A stretch of DNA of 45,675 nt from a virus, in IMG/VR virus record IMGVR_UViG_3300035142_000016, positions 1 to 45,675 of that record; one strand, 5' to 3'. The notes beneath the pieces are model-generated. The model saw only the letters and a list, made by a program, of their open reading frames with translations. It was not told the DNA's origin and searched no databases. This document shows positions 31,636 through 40,348 of the stretch, piece after piece. Within the stretch, counting starts at the first letter, position 1. Each line of letters starts with the position of its first letter. A program made the position numbers and the translations under genes.

Positions 31636-32548
31636 CGTCGTCCAATTGGTGAGCAAACACCACTACGCGCAGAAGCTCTGCCGGTCGCGGTTCTTGTCGA
31701 TCGAGCCGCTCAAACCGAAGCGGACGGGGATCGGTTGGCGGGGATACGACGAACGCGCGAGCGTTGCCAACAACCTGCAGAATCTATTTGGCGGGCTTCC
31801 CGATCTGGTGATTGCCTACAAGCCGCTCGACCATGCCGGCTTCGGCGAACTCCCATGCTCTACGGCGATTCAATACAACGAGGTAAAGGAGGCACGCTTT
31901 AAGCCGGAGGTCCGCCAGAGCCGCCCGACGTTTGTGATTTTCCATCATCTCAATGAATACCTACAGCAAAAGGAACGAATCCGCGAATGGTGCGGTGTTC
32001 ACGCCTTCCATATTCCCCACGTCGCGGATCCGGCGATATTTCGAGATTACAAGAACCCGAAAATGTGGGATTGCACGCTGGTCGGGTCGATGTCCGGCCG
32101 CGTCTATCCGCTTCGTGCCGTGTTTCGGGAAGCGCTGGCGATTCTTCGGACTCGTGGCCTTCGCTGTTTGTTCTACGAGCATCCGGGGAACGTCTTGGAA
32201 AAAGCCAGCTCAAACTGGCATCTAGTCCAGATGGCGCAAATCGTGAACCAAAGCCGAATAACGTGTTTCTGCAGCTCGATCTATCGCTATCGCCTGCAGA
32301 AGTACGTCGAAGTGCCGGCGTCCGCCTCCGCGATCGCCGCGGACGTTCCCGCGACCGCTGATAATCTCAAAGAGATTTTGATCGAGTGCAACGTCCCCGA
32401 CGGTCCCCAAGTGATCGCAGACCGATTACAAAAAGCCCTTGACAGCGGCGAAGCCGACCAGCGAGCGGCGGCGGGTGTCGAGTTTGCGGCGAGATTCACC
32501 CCCGCAACCTACTGTAAAGCCCTTTTATCTATCATGAAAGGATTCTAA
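31619..32548 (+). CDS. GT-B-like glycosyltransferase
   Basis: A 309-residue protein with a GTG start at 31619 and GGGAGA nine bases upstream; upstream in-frame codons only shadow the previous gene. IPHVADPAIFRDYKNPKMWD and CTLVGSMSGRVYPLRAVFRE resemble CgeB-like transferases, and YVEVPASASAIAADVP would be the nucleotide-sugar region. It is the last of four clustered glycan genes. Confidence 0.6.
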   Translation: MTTLPNVVQLVSKHHYAQKLCRSRFLSIEPLKPKRTGIGWRGYDERASVANNLQNLFGGLPDLVIAYKPLDHAGFGELPCSTAIQYNEVKEARFKPEVRQSRPTFVIFHHLNEYLQQKERIREWCGVHAFHIPHVADPAIFRDYKNPKMWDCTLVGSMSGRVYPLRAVFREALAILRTRGLRCLFYEHPGNVLEKASSNWHLVQMAQIVNQSRITCFCSSIYRYRLQKYVEVPASASAIAADVPATADNLKEILIECNVPDGPQVIADRLQKALDSGEADQRAAAGVEFAARFTPATYCKALLSIMKGF

Positions 32549-33009
32549 TGAGCGACACACCAGAAATCGAAGCACAGATTCCGGAAGAACCGATTCCGGA
32601 AGAACCGACAGCCGAACGGCCGGCGAAAGATCTCGACGGGATCCCGTATTGCCCCCAGCACCATTGCCGAATGAAGCAATCGAGCGGCGGAAAAAAAGAC
32701 TCAGCAGTTGCCTATTATTCGTGCCAAGTGCCCAAATGCGACGAGTCCGGAAAGCGAATAAAAACGCGCTTCGAGGCAGTTGTACCGACGGCCCCGCTCA
32801 AGTGCCCACGGTGCACAAGGGGCAAGCGGCCCAGTCAAATCGTGTATTGCGAGAAGAGCGCCGAACTGTCGACGGCGTCCTATACGATCCTCGTTTGTCC
32901 GCGTTGCGGCTGGAAATCCAACGCACTAGCGCGGCCGGAGTTAGCGGCACACGACCTAGCGTTACGGGAGCGACGCAGCGTTGACACGGTCGACATAGGC
33001 GAAAGGTGA
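32548..33009 (+). CDS. Zinc-ribbon protein
   Basis: A 153-residue protein. After a Pro/Glu repeat region (IPEEPIPEEPTAERP) come four Cys pairs: CPQHHC, CQVPKC, CPRC and CPRCGW, enough for two zinc sites. It starts at the previous stop (TAATG). It could be an adaptor or regulator; no function is known to me. Confidence 0.6.
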   Translation: MSDTPEIEAQIPEEPIPEEPTAERPAKDLDGIPYCPQHHCRMKQSSGGKKDSAVAYYSCQVPKCDESGKRIKTRFEAVVPTAPLKCPRCTRGKRPSQIVYCEKSAELSTASYTILVCPRCGWKSNALARPELAAHDLALRERRSVDTVDIGER

Positions 33010-33027
33010 TTTACTATTTAGTAAATC
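33008..33027. promoter_or_regulatory. Inverted repeat between gene clusters
   Basis: GATTTACT-ATTT-AGTAAATC is a perfect 8-base dyad beginning at the end of the zinc-ribbon gene. It is AT-rich compared with its neighbours and may be a protein-binding site or a small hairpin. It does not match the repressor operator. Confidence 0.4.
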
Positions 33028-33068
33028 GCACCCATCTTGCGCGCCGGTTGTTGCCTTACGATTAGCGC

Positions 33069-33281
33069 ATGGCTGCAACCGACCAACAGATTCTCGATGA
33101 GGCGAAGGACTCCCTGCTGCGGATCCTCCAAACGGACACCAGCAGCTGGAGTGAGTCCAAGCGGGCGCAACAGCAAATCCAGATCCGGGATTTGAAAGAG
33201 CTGATCAGCGAATACGAGACGAAAGTCGAGTCCGCCGCCGGTCGTCGAATCGCTGTTCCTGTGCGCAGGGTAAATATCTAG
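33069..33281 (+). CDS. gpW-like head-tail connector candidate
   Basis: A 70-residue helical protein (ILDEAKDSLLRILQT; QQIQIRDLKELISEYE) with a basic C terminus. Size, helices and position immediately before a lambda-type portal fit the gpW family, which closes the portal ring. Sequence support is modest. Its stop overlaps the portal GTG. Confidence 0.5.
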   Translation: MAATDQQILDEAKDSLLRILQTDTSSWSESKRAQQQIQIRDLKELISEYETKVESAAGRRIAVPVRRVNI

Positions 33282-34930
33282 TGTTCTCGTTTCTCAAGGC
33301 ACCGCTGAAACCCTCCAAGCCCGCTCGGGTGCCGGGAAGCGCTGCCTATGCCCGCGAAATTCTCGCGCAATCCTGGGAAGCCTACCGTCTCGCGCGTCGC
33401 GATCGCCCTCGAGAACATCACCAACCGCAACCCTATAGCGGCGATGCGGCGATTCTTGGATCTCACAACCTGATGAACCGGCGGACGCGAGACCTTGTCC
33501 GCAATACGGCGCAGGGGAAGCGGATCCGGCAAGCGCTCCCCGATCTGGTCGTCGGGACCGGGATTCAGACTTTCTCTTGGCCGTTCTTGCCCTCCGAGTT
33601 ATTCGAGATCGTGACGGAACTCGAGACGCTGCAAGACGGCGAGCTTGGGCCCCGCCTGCAATTTGCGATGGAGTCCGACGATCTCTTCGACGAATGGTCC
33701 GGAGATCCGAAGCAATTTGACGCAGAGGGGCGCCTTTCGCGCATGGATATGGAGCGGCTCGCGTTTGGCGAGTGCGTCACCGTGGGGAGCTGTCTGATCG
33801 TCCGCACGTTCCGGAAAGATTACGACCTGGTCCCCCTCGCATATCAGTTGATCGAGCGAGAACAGCTCGACGAATCGAGAGACCGGCCGGCGTCTCCTGG
33901 GAAGAACAAGATCGCCGGCGGCGTCGAGTTCGACGCTGGCAATCGGACGGTTGCCTATCACGTTTACGTCGATCATCCCCACGACTCGATCGGAATCGCG
34001 ACGGGGGCGACTCACCGGAAGCGGATCCCGGCCGAACGCGTTATCGATGTAACGTTGTTCGATCGTCCGTCTTCAGCGCTTGGCGCGTCGTGGTACGACG
34101 CAACCGGCCAGACGACCTGGGACCGCGACAGCTACGTTGATTCGGAGATTCGGTCCGCGGCGATCGATGCGGCGTTCGCGTTTATGGCGAAGCTAACCGA
34201 CGGCGCCAAATACGGCGCTTGGGGCTTCGACGACGACAATGACGATGATGACGACTACGGCAACCGGGAGTTCAAGCTCGGACATTCGCCAACCGCGGTG
34301 ATTCTCGACAAGGACGAAGAACTGGACATGATCCGGGAAACTCGTCCCAACAAAGACGCGCCCGCGTTTCTAAAGATGCTTGACCGCGACCAGGCCGGCG
34401 GCGTCGGAATCAGCTACTACACGCTTACAGGCGACTACGCAAGCACAAATTTCAGCAGCACCCGCGCGGCGAAGCTCGATGAAGACCTGCATATTGCCCC
34501 CTTGCAACGCTGGTTTGCGACCCACGTCGCATTGCGTATCCGCCGAGAGTTCAACGCGATGGCGGCGGCGGGTGGTTTGTTTCGCAGCGTCAGGCCGAGA
34601 ATTTTCCGAGACGCTTACCGAACCTACCAACGCTTCGACGCGATCGGCAACGGCCGCGAATTGCTGGATCCCTACAAGGAGGGACAAGCGAGAACGGAGC
34701 GGCTTCGCACGGGAATTAGCACATTCAAGGAGGAATGCGCCAAACGTGGGCAACACTGGTTGCGCGTGCTGATGCAACGGGCGATTGAAACGAAAGTAAC
34801 CCAGATTTTCGGCGTATCGCTCGACTTTAGCGGCGGCGGCGGCGGTCCGCCGAACGCCACTGAGGAAGCGGGGGAAGCGGAGGAAGCGGAGGAAGCAGAA
34901 GAAACCACGGAGGCCGCCGCGGATGAGTAA
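33281..34930 (+). CDS. Portal protein, lambda family
   Basis: A 549-residue protein. The segment GSHNLMNRRTRDLVRNTAQG, followed by LPDLVVGTGI, and the later YTLTGDYASTNFSSTRAAKL are characteristic of lambda-type (Phage_portal_2) portals. It forms the ring through which DNA enters. An acidic run (FDDDNDDDDDYGNREF) lies near residue 325 and the C terminus has Glu-Ala repeats (EEAGEAEEAEEAEETTE). The GTG start follows AGGG and overlaps the upstream stop. It overlaps the protease-capsid gene by eight bases. Confidence 0.88.
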   Translation: MFSFLKAPLKPSKPARVPGSAAYAREILAQSWEAYRLARRDRPREHHQPQPYSGDAAILGSHNLMNRRTRDLVRNTAQGKRIRQALPDLVVGTGIQTFSWPFLPSELFEIVTELETLQDGELGPRLQFAMESDDLFDEWSGDPKQFDAEGRLSRMDMERLAFGECVTVGSCLIVRTFRKDYDLVPLAYQLIEREQLDESRDRPASPGKNKIAGGVEFDAGNRTVAYHVYVDHPHDSIGIATGATHRKRIPAERVIDVTLFDRPSSALGASWYDATGQTTWDRDSYVDSEIRSAAIDAAFAFMAKLTDGAKYGAWGFDDDNDDDDDYGNREFKLGHSPTAVILDKDEELDMIRETRPNKDAPAFLKMLDRDQAGGVGISYYTLTGDYASTNFSSTRAAKLDEDLHIAPLQRWFATHVALRIRREFNAMAAAGGLFRSVRPRIFRDAYRTYQRFDAIGNGRELLDPYKEGQARTERLRTGISTFKEECAKRGQHWLRVLMQRAIETKVTQIFGVSLDFSGGGGGPPNATEEAGEAEEAEEAEETTEAAADE

Positions 34931-37565
34931 GCAAAGCAAACGCCGAAAGCTCGCACGGATGCGCGCCTGCCTGCTTGACGGCAAGCCCTGGTCGATCATG
35001 CCGTCGGCTTTTGCGTCGATTCAGGAAGCTGTAAGCGCTGGCGACTGGGAGGCGATAACCGCTTCGCTGTCGTTCGGTGGTCAAGACGCCGAGACGTCAA
35101 CGCGGATCATCAACGGTGTGGCAGTCATTCCCGTTGTCGGGATCCTCCGCGACGCGGTCGACTATTGTGTTCGCTACGGCTACGCGTCGTCCTATCAAGT
35201 GCTTGAGCGAGAATACACGCGCGCCGTCGACAATCCCCAAATTAAAGCGGTAATCGGCTACTTCGACACCCCCGGGGGCTCTGCGATCGGGATCAAGCGG
35301 CTCGCGGATCTCGTCTTCAATATGCGAGGGACGAAGCCCCTCGTCGCCTACGTGCAATCCGTGTGCGGCTCTGCGGGCTACTACTTCGCCGCGGCGCATG
35401 ACCGGATCGAGGCAACCGCCGATTCGATGATCGGCTCCGTCGGATCGATTTACACGCACATGGAATTGTCGGGGATGCTCGAAGAGTTCGGCGTCGGTGC
35501 GACGGTGTTCGTTAACAAGGACTCGCCGAAAAAGAAACACGGCAACAGCTTCGAGCCCCTATCCTCTGACGCACGGAAGACGCTACAGGATTTCACGGAT
35601 TCGTACGGGCGGCCGTTTATTGAGGACGTCGCCAAGTATCGAAACATGGCCCCCGATAGCGTCATTGCCGGCTTCGATCAAGGCGACGCAATGCGGGCGG
35701 ATATTGTGATCACGCGCGGCATGATTGACGCCGTCGTGTCGGGTTTCAGCGAAACGATTAGCGGACTCAGCGACGATTCCGAGGCTGTACCGGTCGAGGA
35801 AACGGACGAAGACGAAACGCCGGTTGTGACCGGTCAATCTCAAAAAGGGAGGTCAACAATGGACCCTAAAGTCAAAGCACAATTATTCGCGTTGGGGCTG
35901 ATCGATTCGCTCGAGGCTTCCGACGAAGTTTGCAAGGTGGCTCTAAAGGCGTGGTTTCGGGGCGAATCGGTCCCCGAGGACGCGTCCGCAATTCTCGCGG
36001 CTCTGCAGCAACCGCAAAGCCAAACGGACCCGCCGGAAGATCCGGCGCCAAGCGATCCCCCGCCCGACGATCCCCCGTCGGAGAATGCGCCGAAGGGCGA
36101 AGAAACGCCGCCCGGATCGTCGACGCCGCGGGAACATCCCGAGCACGCCGAAGCCCGGCTTTCCGATCTGCGAGCCGCGGCCGACCTAGTCAACCGCGCC
36201 GCCGGATACGAGGCGGTCACGTCTGCAATGATCTTCTCAGCCTTCGACGACAAGTTGCAGCCGAAGAAGGCAATGGAGGCTTGGAACAAGAAACTCGCCG
36301 AAGACGAATCACCGATCCCCACGAATCGGATCAACGTGACCGGTGAAGGGGCGGACCGCTACGCGTCGGATATCGTCGAAGCGCTGGCGTATCGCGCCGG
36401 GGCTCCGTACGAGAATCTCAGCGACAACGCGCAGCAATTGTCCAACCGGCCGTTGTGGGCTGTTGCCGGCGAGTGCCTCCAAATGGCCGGACAGCGCGTC
36501 GATATGTTCGGGGACAAAGAGTTAATCGCAACTCAGGCAATGGAAATGGGGCAACCCGGCCGACGCTTTGCGTTTTACTCCGCCAACGAAGAGCGCAAAT
36601 ATATCTCCGCCGCGGGGGTTCCGGCTGCGCGTCCGGGGGATTTCCCCAACATCTTGAGCAGTCTCGCAAACAAGTTCCTGGACACGATCCAGCTTGACGA
36701 CGACTACAGCTTCCCCGAGGTCTCCGCCGTGTTGCCGGGTGGCTTGAACGACTTCAAGCCGGCTTCGATGGTCAACAAGGGGATCGTCGAAGAGCTGGAC
36801 GAACTCAAGGACGCGGAGACGTTCACTCAATTGGGACTGTCCGAAGAGATCCTGTCCTACCTGTTCTTGCGGCGATTCGGCAACAAATGGGGTTGGACCC
36901 CGGTCCTCATCGCTAACGACGATATGAACGCGTTTGCCGAGGGTATGCTCGGACTCAATGAAGCATGGATGGTCACACAAAACCGCCTTGTTGTTGAACA
37001 GTACACCGCCAACGCCACGTTGTTGGACAGCTCGGCCTTGTTCGCCAACCGGACGGACGTCGGCAGCGCGACCAACCACAACATCGTGACCGGTGGGGCT
37101 GCGCCGTCCGATGCGCAATGGGCGTTGATGGAAACCGCCTACGCGGACATCGGCGGAATTAACACCGCCCGACGGGTCCGCGGTGCGTTGAATGTCTGTT
37201 TCTGCCCGACGGGTGCGGTCTATCAAGCCGCGCGCCGGACGTTCTTCAACTACCAGCTGCTTGGCGAATCAAAGCAAGCGGCGACGACCGCGAATGTCGG
37301 CTTGTATCGCGGTCAAGTCAAGACCGTTCCGGAATCGGAGCTTCGCGCGAGCAGCTCGATCATTTGGTACGGGCTGCGCAGCCCAACGCGACTGAAAACC
37401 GCTACGGTTGTCCGTGCCTACTTCAACGGCTTTGGAACGGCCGGACGTCGTGAACGCTGGTACGACCCGGAAAACAAGACTACTTGGGTCAGTCTTGAGG
37501 GTCGCATCGCCGTTGCCGTGAAGAACTGGAGATTTGCCGTGCGCAACGCCGGAACCGGAGCGTAG
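34923..37565 (+). CDS. Fused prohead protease, scaffold and major capsid protein
   Basis: An 880-residue ORF. Residues 60-270 are an S49/SppA-type protease: VIGYFDTPGGSAIG, then SVCGSAGYYFAA with nucleophile Ser150, and SMIGSVGSIY; Lys203-205 are candidate bases. Residues about 313-440 are a Pro/Glu-rich scaffold-like stretch. The last 440 residues look like a major capsid protein (DIVEALAYRAGAPYENLSDN, LKTATVVRAYF). In lambda these are genes C, Nu3 and E; here the frame never closes. A very strong ribosome site within the ORF probably makes a separate scaffold-capsid chain, and proteolysis may trim both. Confidence 0.82.
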   Translation: MSKQSKRRKLARMRACLLDGKPWSIMPSAFASIQEAVSAGDWEAITASLSFGGQDAETSTRIINGVAVIPVVGILRDAVDYCVRYGYASSYQVLEREYTRAVDNPQIKAVIGYFDTPGGSAIGIKRLADLVFNMRGTKPLVAYVQSVCGSAGYYFAAAHDRIEATADSMIGSVGSIYTHMELSGMLEEFGVGATVFVNKDSPKKKHGNSFEPLSSDARKTLQDFTDSYGRPFIEDVAKYRNMAPDSVIAGFDQGDAMRADIVITRGMIDAVVSGFSETISGLSDDSEAVPVEETDEDETPVVTGQSQKGRSTMDPKVKAQLFALGLIDSLEASDEVCKVALKAWFRGESVPEDASAILAALQQPQSQTDPPEDPAPSDPPPDDPPSENAPKGEETPPGSSTPREHPEHAEARLSDLRAAADLVNRAAGYEAVTSAMIFSAFDDKLQPKKAMEAWNKKLAEDESPIPTNRINVTGEGADRYASDIVEALAYRAGAPYENLSDNAQQLSNRPLWAVAGECLQMAGQRVDMFGDKELIATQAMEMGQPGRRFAFYSANEERKYISAAGVPAARPGDFPNILSSLANKFLDTIQLDDDYSFPEVSAVLPGGLNDFKPASMVNKGIVEELDELKDAETFTQLGLSEEILSYLFLRRFGNKWGWTPVLIANDDMNAFAEGMLGLNEAWMVTQNRLVVEQYTANATLLDSSALFANRTDVGSATNHNIVTGGAAPSDAQWALMETAYADIGGINTARRVRGALNVCFCPTGAVYQAARRTFFNYQLLGESKQAATTANVGLYRGQVKTVPESELRASSSIIWYGLRSPTRLKTATVVRAYFNGFGTAGRRERWYDPENKTTWVSLEGRIAVAVKNWRFAVRNAGTGA
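35842..35861 (+). promoter_or_regulatory. Internal ribosome site and start for scaffold-capsid chain
   Basis: AAAAAGGGAGG lies six bases before ATG 35859, in frame with the protease (codon 313). It is stronger than the site before the ORF itself. A product from here would be 568 residues (35859-37565), like lambda Nu3 within C. Confidence 0.75.
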
Positions 37566-37596
37566 CTTCGCCGTCCTTGCGAACGTTTTTTGCAAC

Positions 37597-37626
37597 GCCT
37601 GCTAAGACAGGCAGTCCTTGATTTTT
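37597..37626 (+). terminator. Weak terminator after the capsid gene
   Basis: GCCTG-CTAAGA-CAGGC (37597-37612) is followed nine bases later by five T. It may reduce read-through after the highly expressed capsid gene. Confidence 0.4.
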
Positions 37627-37642
37627 CAAAAGGAAAAAACCA

Positions 37643-38362
37643 ATGGGTAAGCAGACAAGAACCTACCGGTTCGACTTCCGGGGGTATCACAACATCGCGG
37701 CGACGGCGTCGAATGTTGGGGGCCCGTGGTGCAAAGCGGACACGTCGTCCGCCGGAACGCCGACAATGATCGGGCTGAACGGTGGCGGGTTGCAGTTGTC
37801 CTTCGACAACACGTCCGAGATTCAAAACCTGTGTCTTTACATGGGGGACAAGCTGCCCTTCGATATCGACGAGATCATTCGGGCGTGGTTTATCGTCAAG
37901 GCGCACCAAACGCTCGATTCTGCGACGTCGTTTGCGTGGGGTCTCACGGGTGCACGCAACGACGATATCGACACGATCGCACAAGCTGCGCTGTTCCGTT
38001 GCATCGCCAACAACACGGTCGTCGTGGAAACCGACGACGGGACCAACGACAACGACGACAAAGCCACCGGGCTTACGCTGAGTTCGACAGCATGGGGACG
38101 CTACGAGATCGACTTCGCGGCACGCAATACGACCGTCGAACCGCCGAGCGCCTCGACCGGTCGACCCAGCAATATCGAGTTCTATGGTCCGAACTCGCAA
38201 GGGTCGTCGCGTCGCGTCGCAAGCGGCACGCGGTTCGATATGTCGAACTATACGAGCGGCTTGCAGTTCTTCTTCCAAATCCAGAAGACTGCGGACACGA
38301 ACACGGACAAGTTTTCGATTCTTGAATGCGGAATCGAGATGAACTTGCCCGATTACGCGTAG
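37643..38362 (+). CDS. Beta-rich head or decoration protein
   Basis: A 239-residue protein with AAAAGGAAAA before its ATG. Strands such as LCLYMGDKLPFDIDEIIRAW, FAWGLTGARND and YEIDFAARNT suggest a jelly-roll-like sandwich. It follows the capsid gene directly, a place for decoration or head-fibre proteins. A strong hairpin terminator follows, so it may be expressed with the capsid gene at high level. Confidence 0.6.
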   Translation: MGKQTRTYRFDFRGYHNIAATASNVGGPWCKADTSSAGTPTMIGLNGGGLQLSFDNTSEIQNLCLYMGDKLPFDIDEIIRAWFIVKAHQTLDSATSFAWGLTGARNDDIDTIAQAALFRCIANNTVVVETDDGTNDNDDKATGLTLSSTAWGRYEIDFAARNTTVEPPSASTGRPSNIEFYGPNSQGSSRRVASGTRFDMSNYTSGLQFFFQIQKTADTNTDKFSILECGIEMNLPDYA

Positions 38363-38374
38363 TCTCGCGGACTG

Positions 38375-38414
38375 CCCGGCAGTCGGGTCCACGCCGCCCG
38401 GCTGCCGGGTCGGG
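38375..38414 (+). terminator. Strong hairpin after the head genes
   Basis: CCCGGCAGTCGGG (38375-38387) pairs with CCCGGCTGCCGGG (38397-38409), thirteen pairs with one G-U, over a nine-base loop. The following sequence is only T-poor (TCGGGGCTATTTT). It divides head genes from connector and tail genes. Confidence 0.65.
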
Positions 38415-38422
38415 GCTATTTT

Positions 38423-38797
38423 ATGCCGACGCTTTTTCACCAACGCTTCGAGGCTCGAGTACAGCCCGCAAACGAGCGGGCTTTTGGTGTTTCGGTAACG
38501 CTTCGCAGCGCAGGGATTGAAAGCGCGGCATTCACGGCAACGTACGACGACCAAGAGTATGAATCAATCGAGCATGAAACTGGCTTGCGAGTCAAAACGG
38601 TTTGCCGCGATTGGTTTCTTCCCGTGTCAAGTTTGGTGATCGGTGGCGAAACCGTCGAACCGGTTGCCGGGATGTTCATCGTCGAGGGAAGCGACGAATA
38701 CGAGATTTTGCCGATTCCGGGGAAACCGCCCGCGGAGTTACAGCCAGGCGGTTACCGGTGGTTGGTGCACACAAAACGGATAACGGCGGATGTCTGA
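38423..38797 (+). CDS. Head-completion/connector-like protein
   Basis: A 124-residue protein. RFEARVQPANERAFGVSVTL, LPVSSLVIGGETVEP and YEILPIPGKP have the strand pattern of small head-tail joining barrels. GGGG about nine bases upstream is the only ribosome-site candidate, beyond the hairpin. The next gene overlaps by eight bases. Confidence 0.6.
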   Translation: MPTLFHQRFEARVQPANERAFGVSVTLRSAGIESAAFTATYDDQEYESIEHETGLRVKTVCRDWFLPVSSLVIGGETVEPVAGMFIVEGSDEYEILPIPGKPPAELQPGGYRWLVHTKRITADV

Positions 38798-39311
38798 CGC
38801 AAAAATAGTCGACGTAGCGGAAGGGCTGGCAACAGCGCTGGAGACTGCGCGCGATGCGTCGGATTTTGAAACAACGAGTTTCGACGTCGAATGGGACTTC
38901 GAGGGGCGGAACAAAGACAAAGAACTGACGGACAACGATCTACACGTCCGCGTTATTGTCCCCAAAGAGGAGATCGCCTACCGTCACGACCGGACCGAGC
39001 TTAGCTATGTCGCCACATACGATATTGACGTTCGCCAAAAGCTGGGAGTCGCCAACCAGGGAAGCGGGCGCACCATTGAAAAAGAGGAACTAAAGGCGCT
39101 CGTTCGGTTGGTCGAACAGATTCATGAATACTTTTGGCTCAACCCGCGGCCTATCGATTCTATTGACGCCGAGTGGATCGACAAGCGAGACGGGATCAAA
39201 GAGACGTCGCGGATTCTTGTTCCGTATAGCCCTCATTACTTGCGAGATTATCGACAGTTTTTTGGCGTGTGCCGGGAGGTATTCGAGGTCACCGGAGAAG
39301 ACGGATCATGA
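38790..39311 (+). CDS. Tail-completion-like protein
   Basis: A 173-residue protein. SYVATYDIDVRQKLG, VRLVEQIHEYFWLN and ETSRILVPYSPHYL match the general pattern of tail terminator proteins, which cap the tail tube, but the family is not certain. It overlaps the genes on both sides by eight and four bases. Confidence 0.6.
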   Translation: MSDAKIVDVAEGLATALETARDASDFETTSFDVEWDFEGRNKDKELTDNDLHVRVIVPKEEIAYRHDRTELSYVATYDIDVRQKLGVANQGSGRTIEKEELKALVRLVEQIHEYFWLNPRPIDSIDAEWIDKRDGIKETSRILVPYSPHYLRDYRQFFGVCREVFEVTGEDGS

Positions 39312-39706
39312 TCGGCGTTGCAACGAAGTTTACCAACCGATCCAACCGCGTCACCAAGGCGACGAAGAAGGCGTCCTTTGAGAACTTGCGACACGGCGCG
39401 TTGAGCATCCGGAAGGACGCGAGCCGATCAATCAAGCACAAAAAAAACCGCGAGAAGGTAGCCCCAAAAGGGCAGCCGCCTACACAACACAAACCGGGAT
39501 TTTTCAAACGTGCCTTGTGGGCTGATTGGAACGACGAAAGCGCCGTGACGGGTTTTCGCGAGTCGCGGGTTGATCATATCGCGGCAACACACGAGCACGG
39601 ACTCGAAGAGGAAGGTCGGGAGTATCCCGAAAGGGCGACGATGTATCCGGCTTTGTTGCGCAATGTCGAAAGATTTCATCGGGACTGGAGAGCAACGATC
39701 GGCTAG
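39308..39706 (+). CDS. HK97 gp10-like neck protein
   Basis: A 132-residue basic protein. TKATKKASFENLRHGALSIR, a long basic segment, and DHIAATHEHGLEEEGREYPE with ATMYPALLRNVERFHRDW near the end suit gp10/neck-type or minor tail proteins. ATG 39308 overlaps the previous stop; longer upstream frames only shadow the previous gene. The next gene overlaps its end. Confidence 0.6.
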   Translation: MIGVATKFTNRSNRVTKATKKASFENLRHGALSIRKDASRSIKHKKNREKVAPKGQPPTQHKPGFFKRALWADWNDESAVTGFRESRVDHIAATHEHGLEEEGREYPERATMYPALLRNVERFHRDWRATIG

Positions 39707-39860
39707 AGAATACGCCGTTGCGATGTTGCTTGCGGCGCAGGAGCGCGGCGAGCGGGTGATCGTCACAGAGGAGCAACTCAACAACGCGAACCAATTCGCA
39801 ATAACTGTCCAAACGCTGGATTTTGATTGCATCCGCTTGGACCTAATCGAAAGGGCTTAA
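39663..39860 (+). CDS. Small helical protein
   Basis: A 65-residue protein starting within the previous gene at ATG 39663. REYAVAMLLAAQERGERVIV and QLNNANQFAITVQTLDF show one helix and a strand. An upstream part of the same frame is antisense-like to the neck gene's codon use and is dropped. Role unknown. Confidence 0.5.
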   Translation: MSKDFIGTGEQRSAREYAVAMLLAAQERGERVIVTEEQLNNANQFAITVQTLDFDCIRLDLIERA

Positions 39861-39862
39861 CG

Positions 39863-40288
39863 ATGGCAAAAAAACGAGCTGGTTGGGAGCGGATGCTTTA
39901 TTACGGCGTCGCGGGCGCCACGGCTTCGACGCTGATAAGTTATGCGACCGACATTGACGTCGGCGGCGCTCCGACGTTCGCCGATACCAGCGATCGAGGC
40001 GACGGAACCGCCGTCCCCAAGAAAACCGAACAGGTCGTGCAAATCGCTGCGGAGGTCACTTTCTCAGTGCGGTACAAGGACGGCGACGCGACGATTGCGG
40101 CTCTGCTAGCTGCTTATCGTACTGGGGCAGCGGTTGCAATCAAGGTTGTTCGTTACAGCGGCGGCGAGACCGAATTCGACGGAGACGTGTATCTCGAGGC
40201 GAATTCTCCAGGTCCGCTAACCGATGGACAGGTGATCGAATTCACAGGGCACCCGACCGACGATAACCGCGCTTGGACCGTGGGGTAA
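39863..40288 (+). CDS. Tail tube protein candidate 1
   Basis: A 141-residue protein with AAAGG eight bases before ATG 39863. The sequence (MLYYGVAGATASTLI, VVQIAAEVTFSVRYKDGDAT, FDGDVYLEANSPG) fits a small tail tube protein: an N-terminal name loop followed by a beta barrel and helix. It lies between the neck genes and tail chaperone genes as a tube gene should. Confidence 0.65.
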   Translation: MAKKRAGWERMLYYGVAGATASTLISYATDIDVGGAPTFADTSDRGDGTAVPKKTEQVVQIAAEVTFSVRYKDGDATIAALLAAYRTGAAVAIKVVRYSGGETEFDGDVYLEANSPGPLTDGQVIEFTGHPTDDNRAWTVG

Positions 40289-40348
40289 CACCGACCCGAA
40301 CACGCTGTATATGGGATTGGTACGAAACACCGATAAGGATAAAACACA

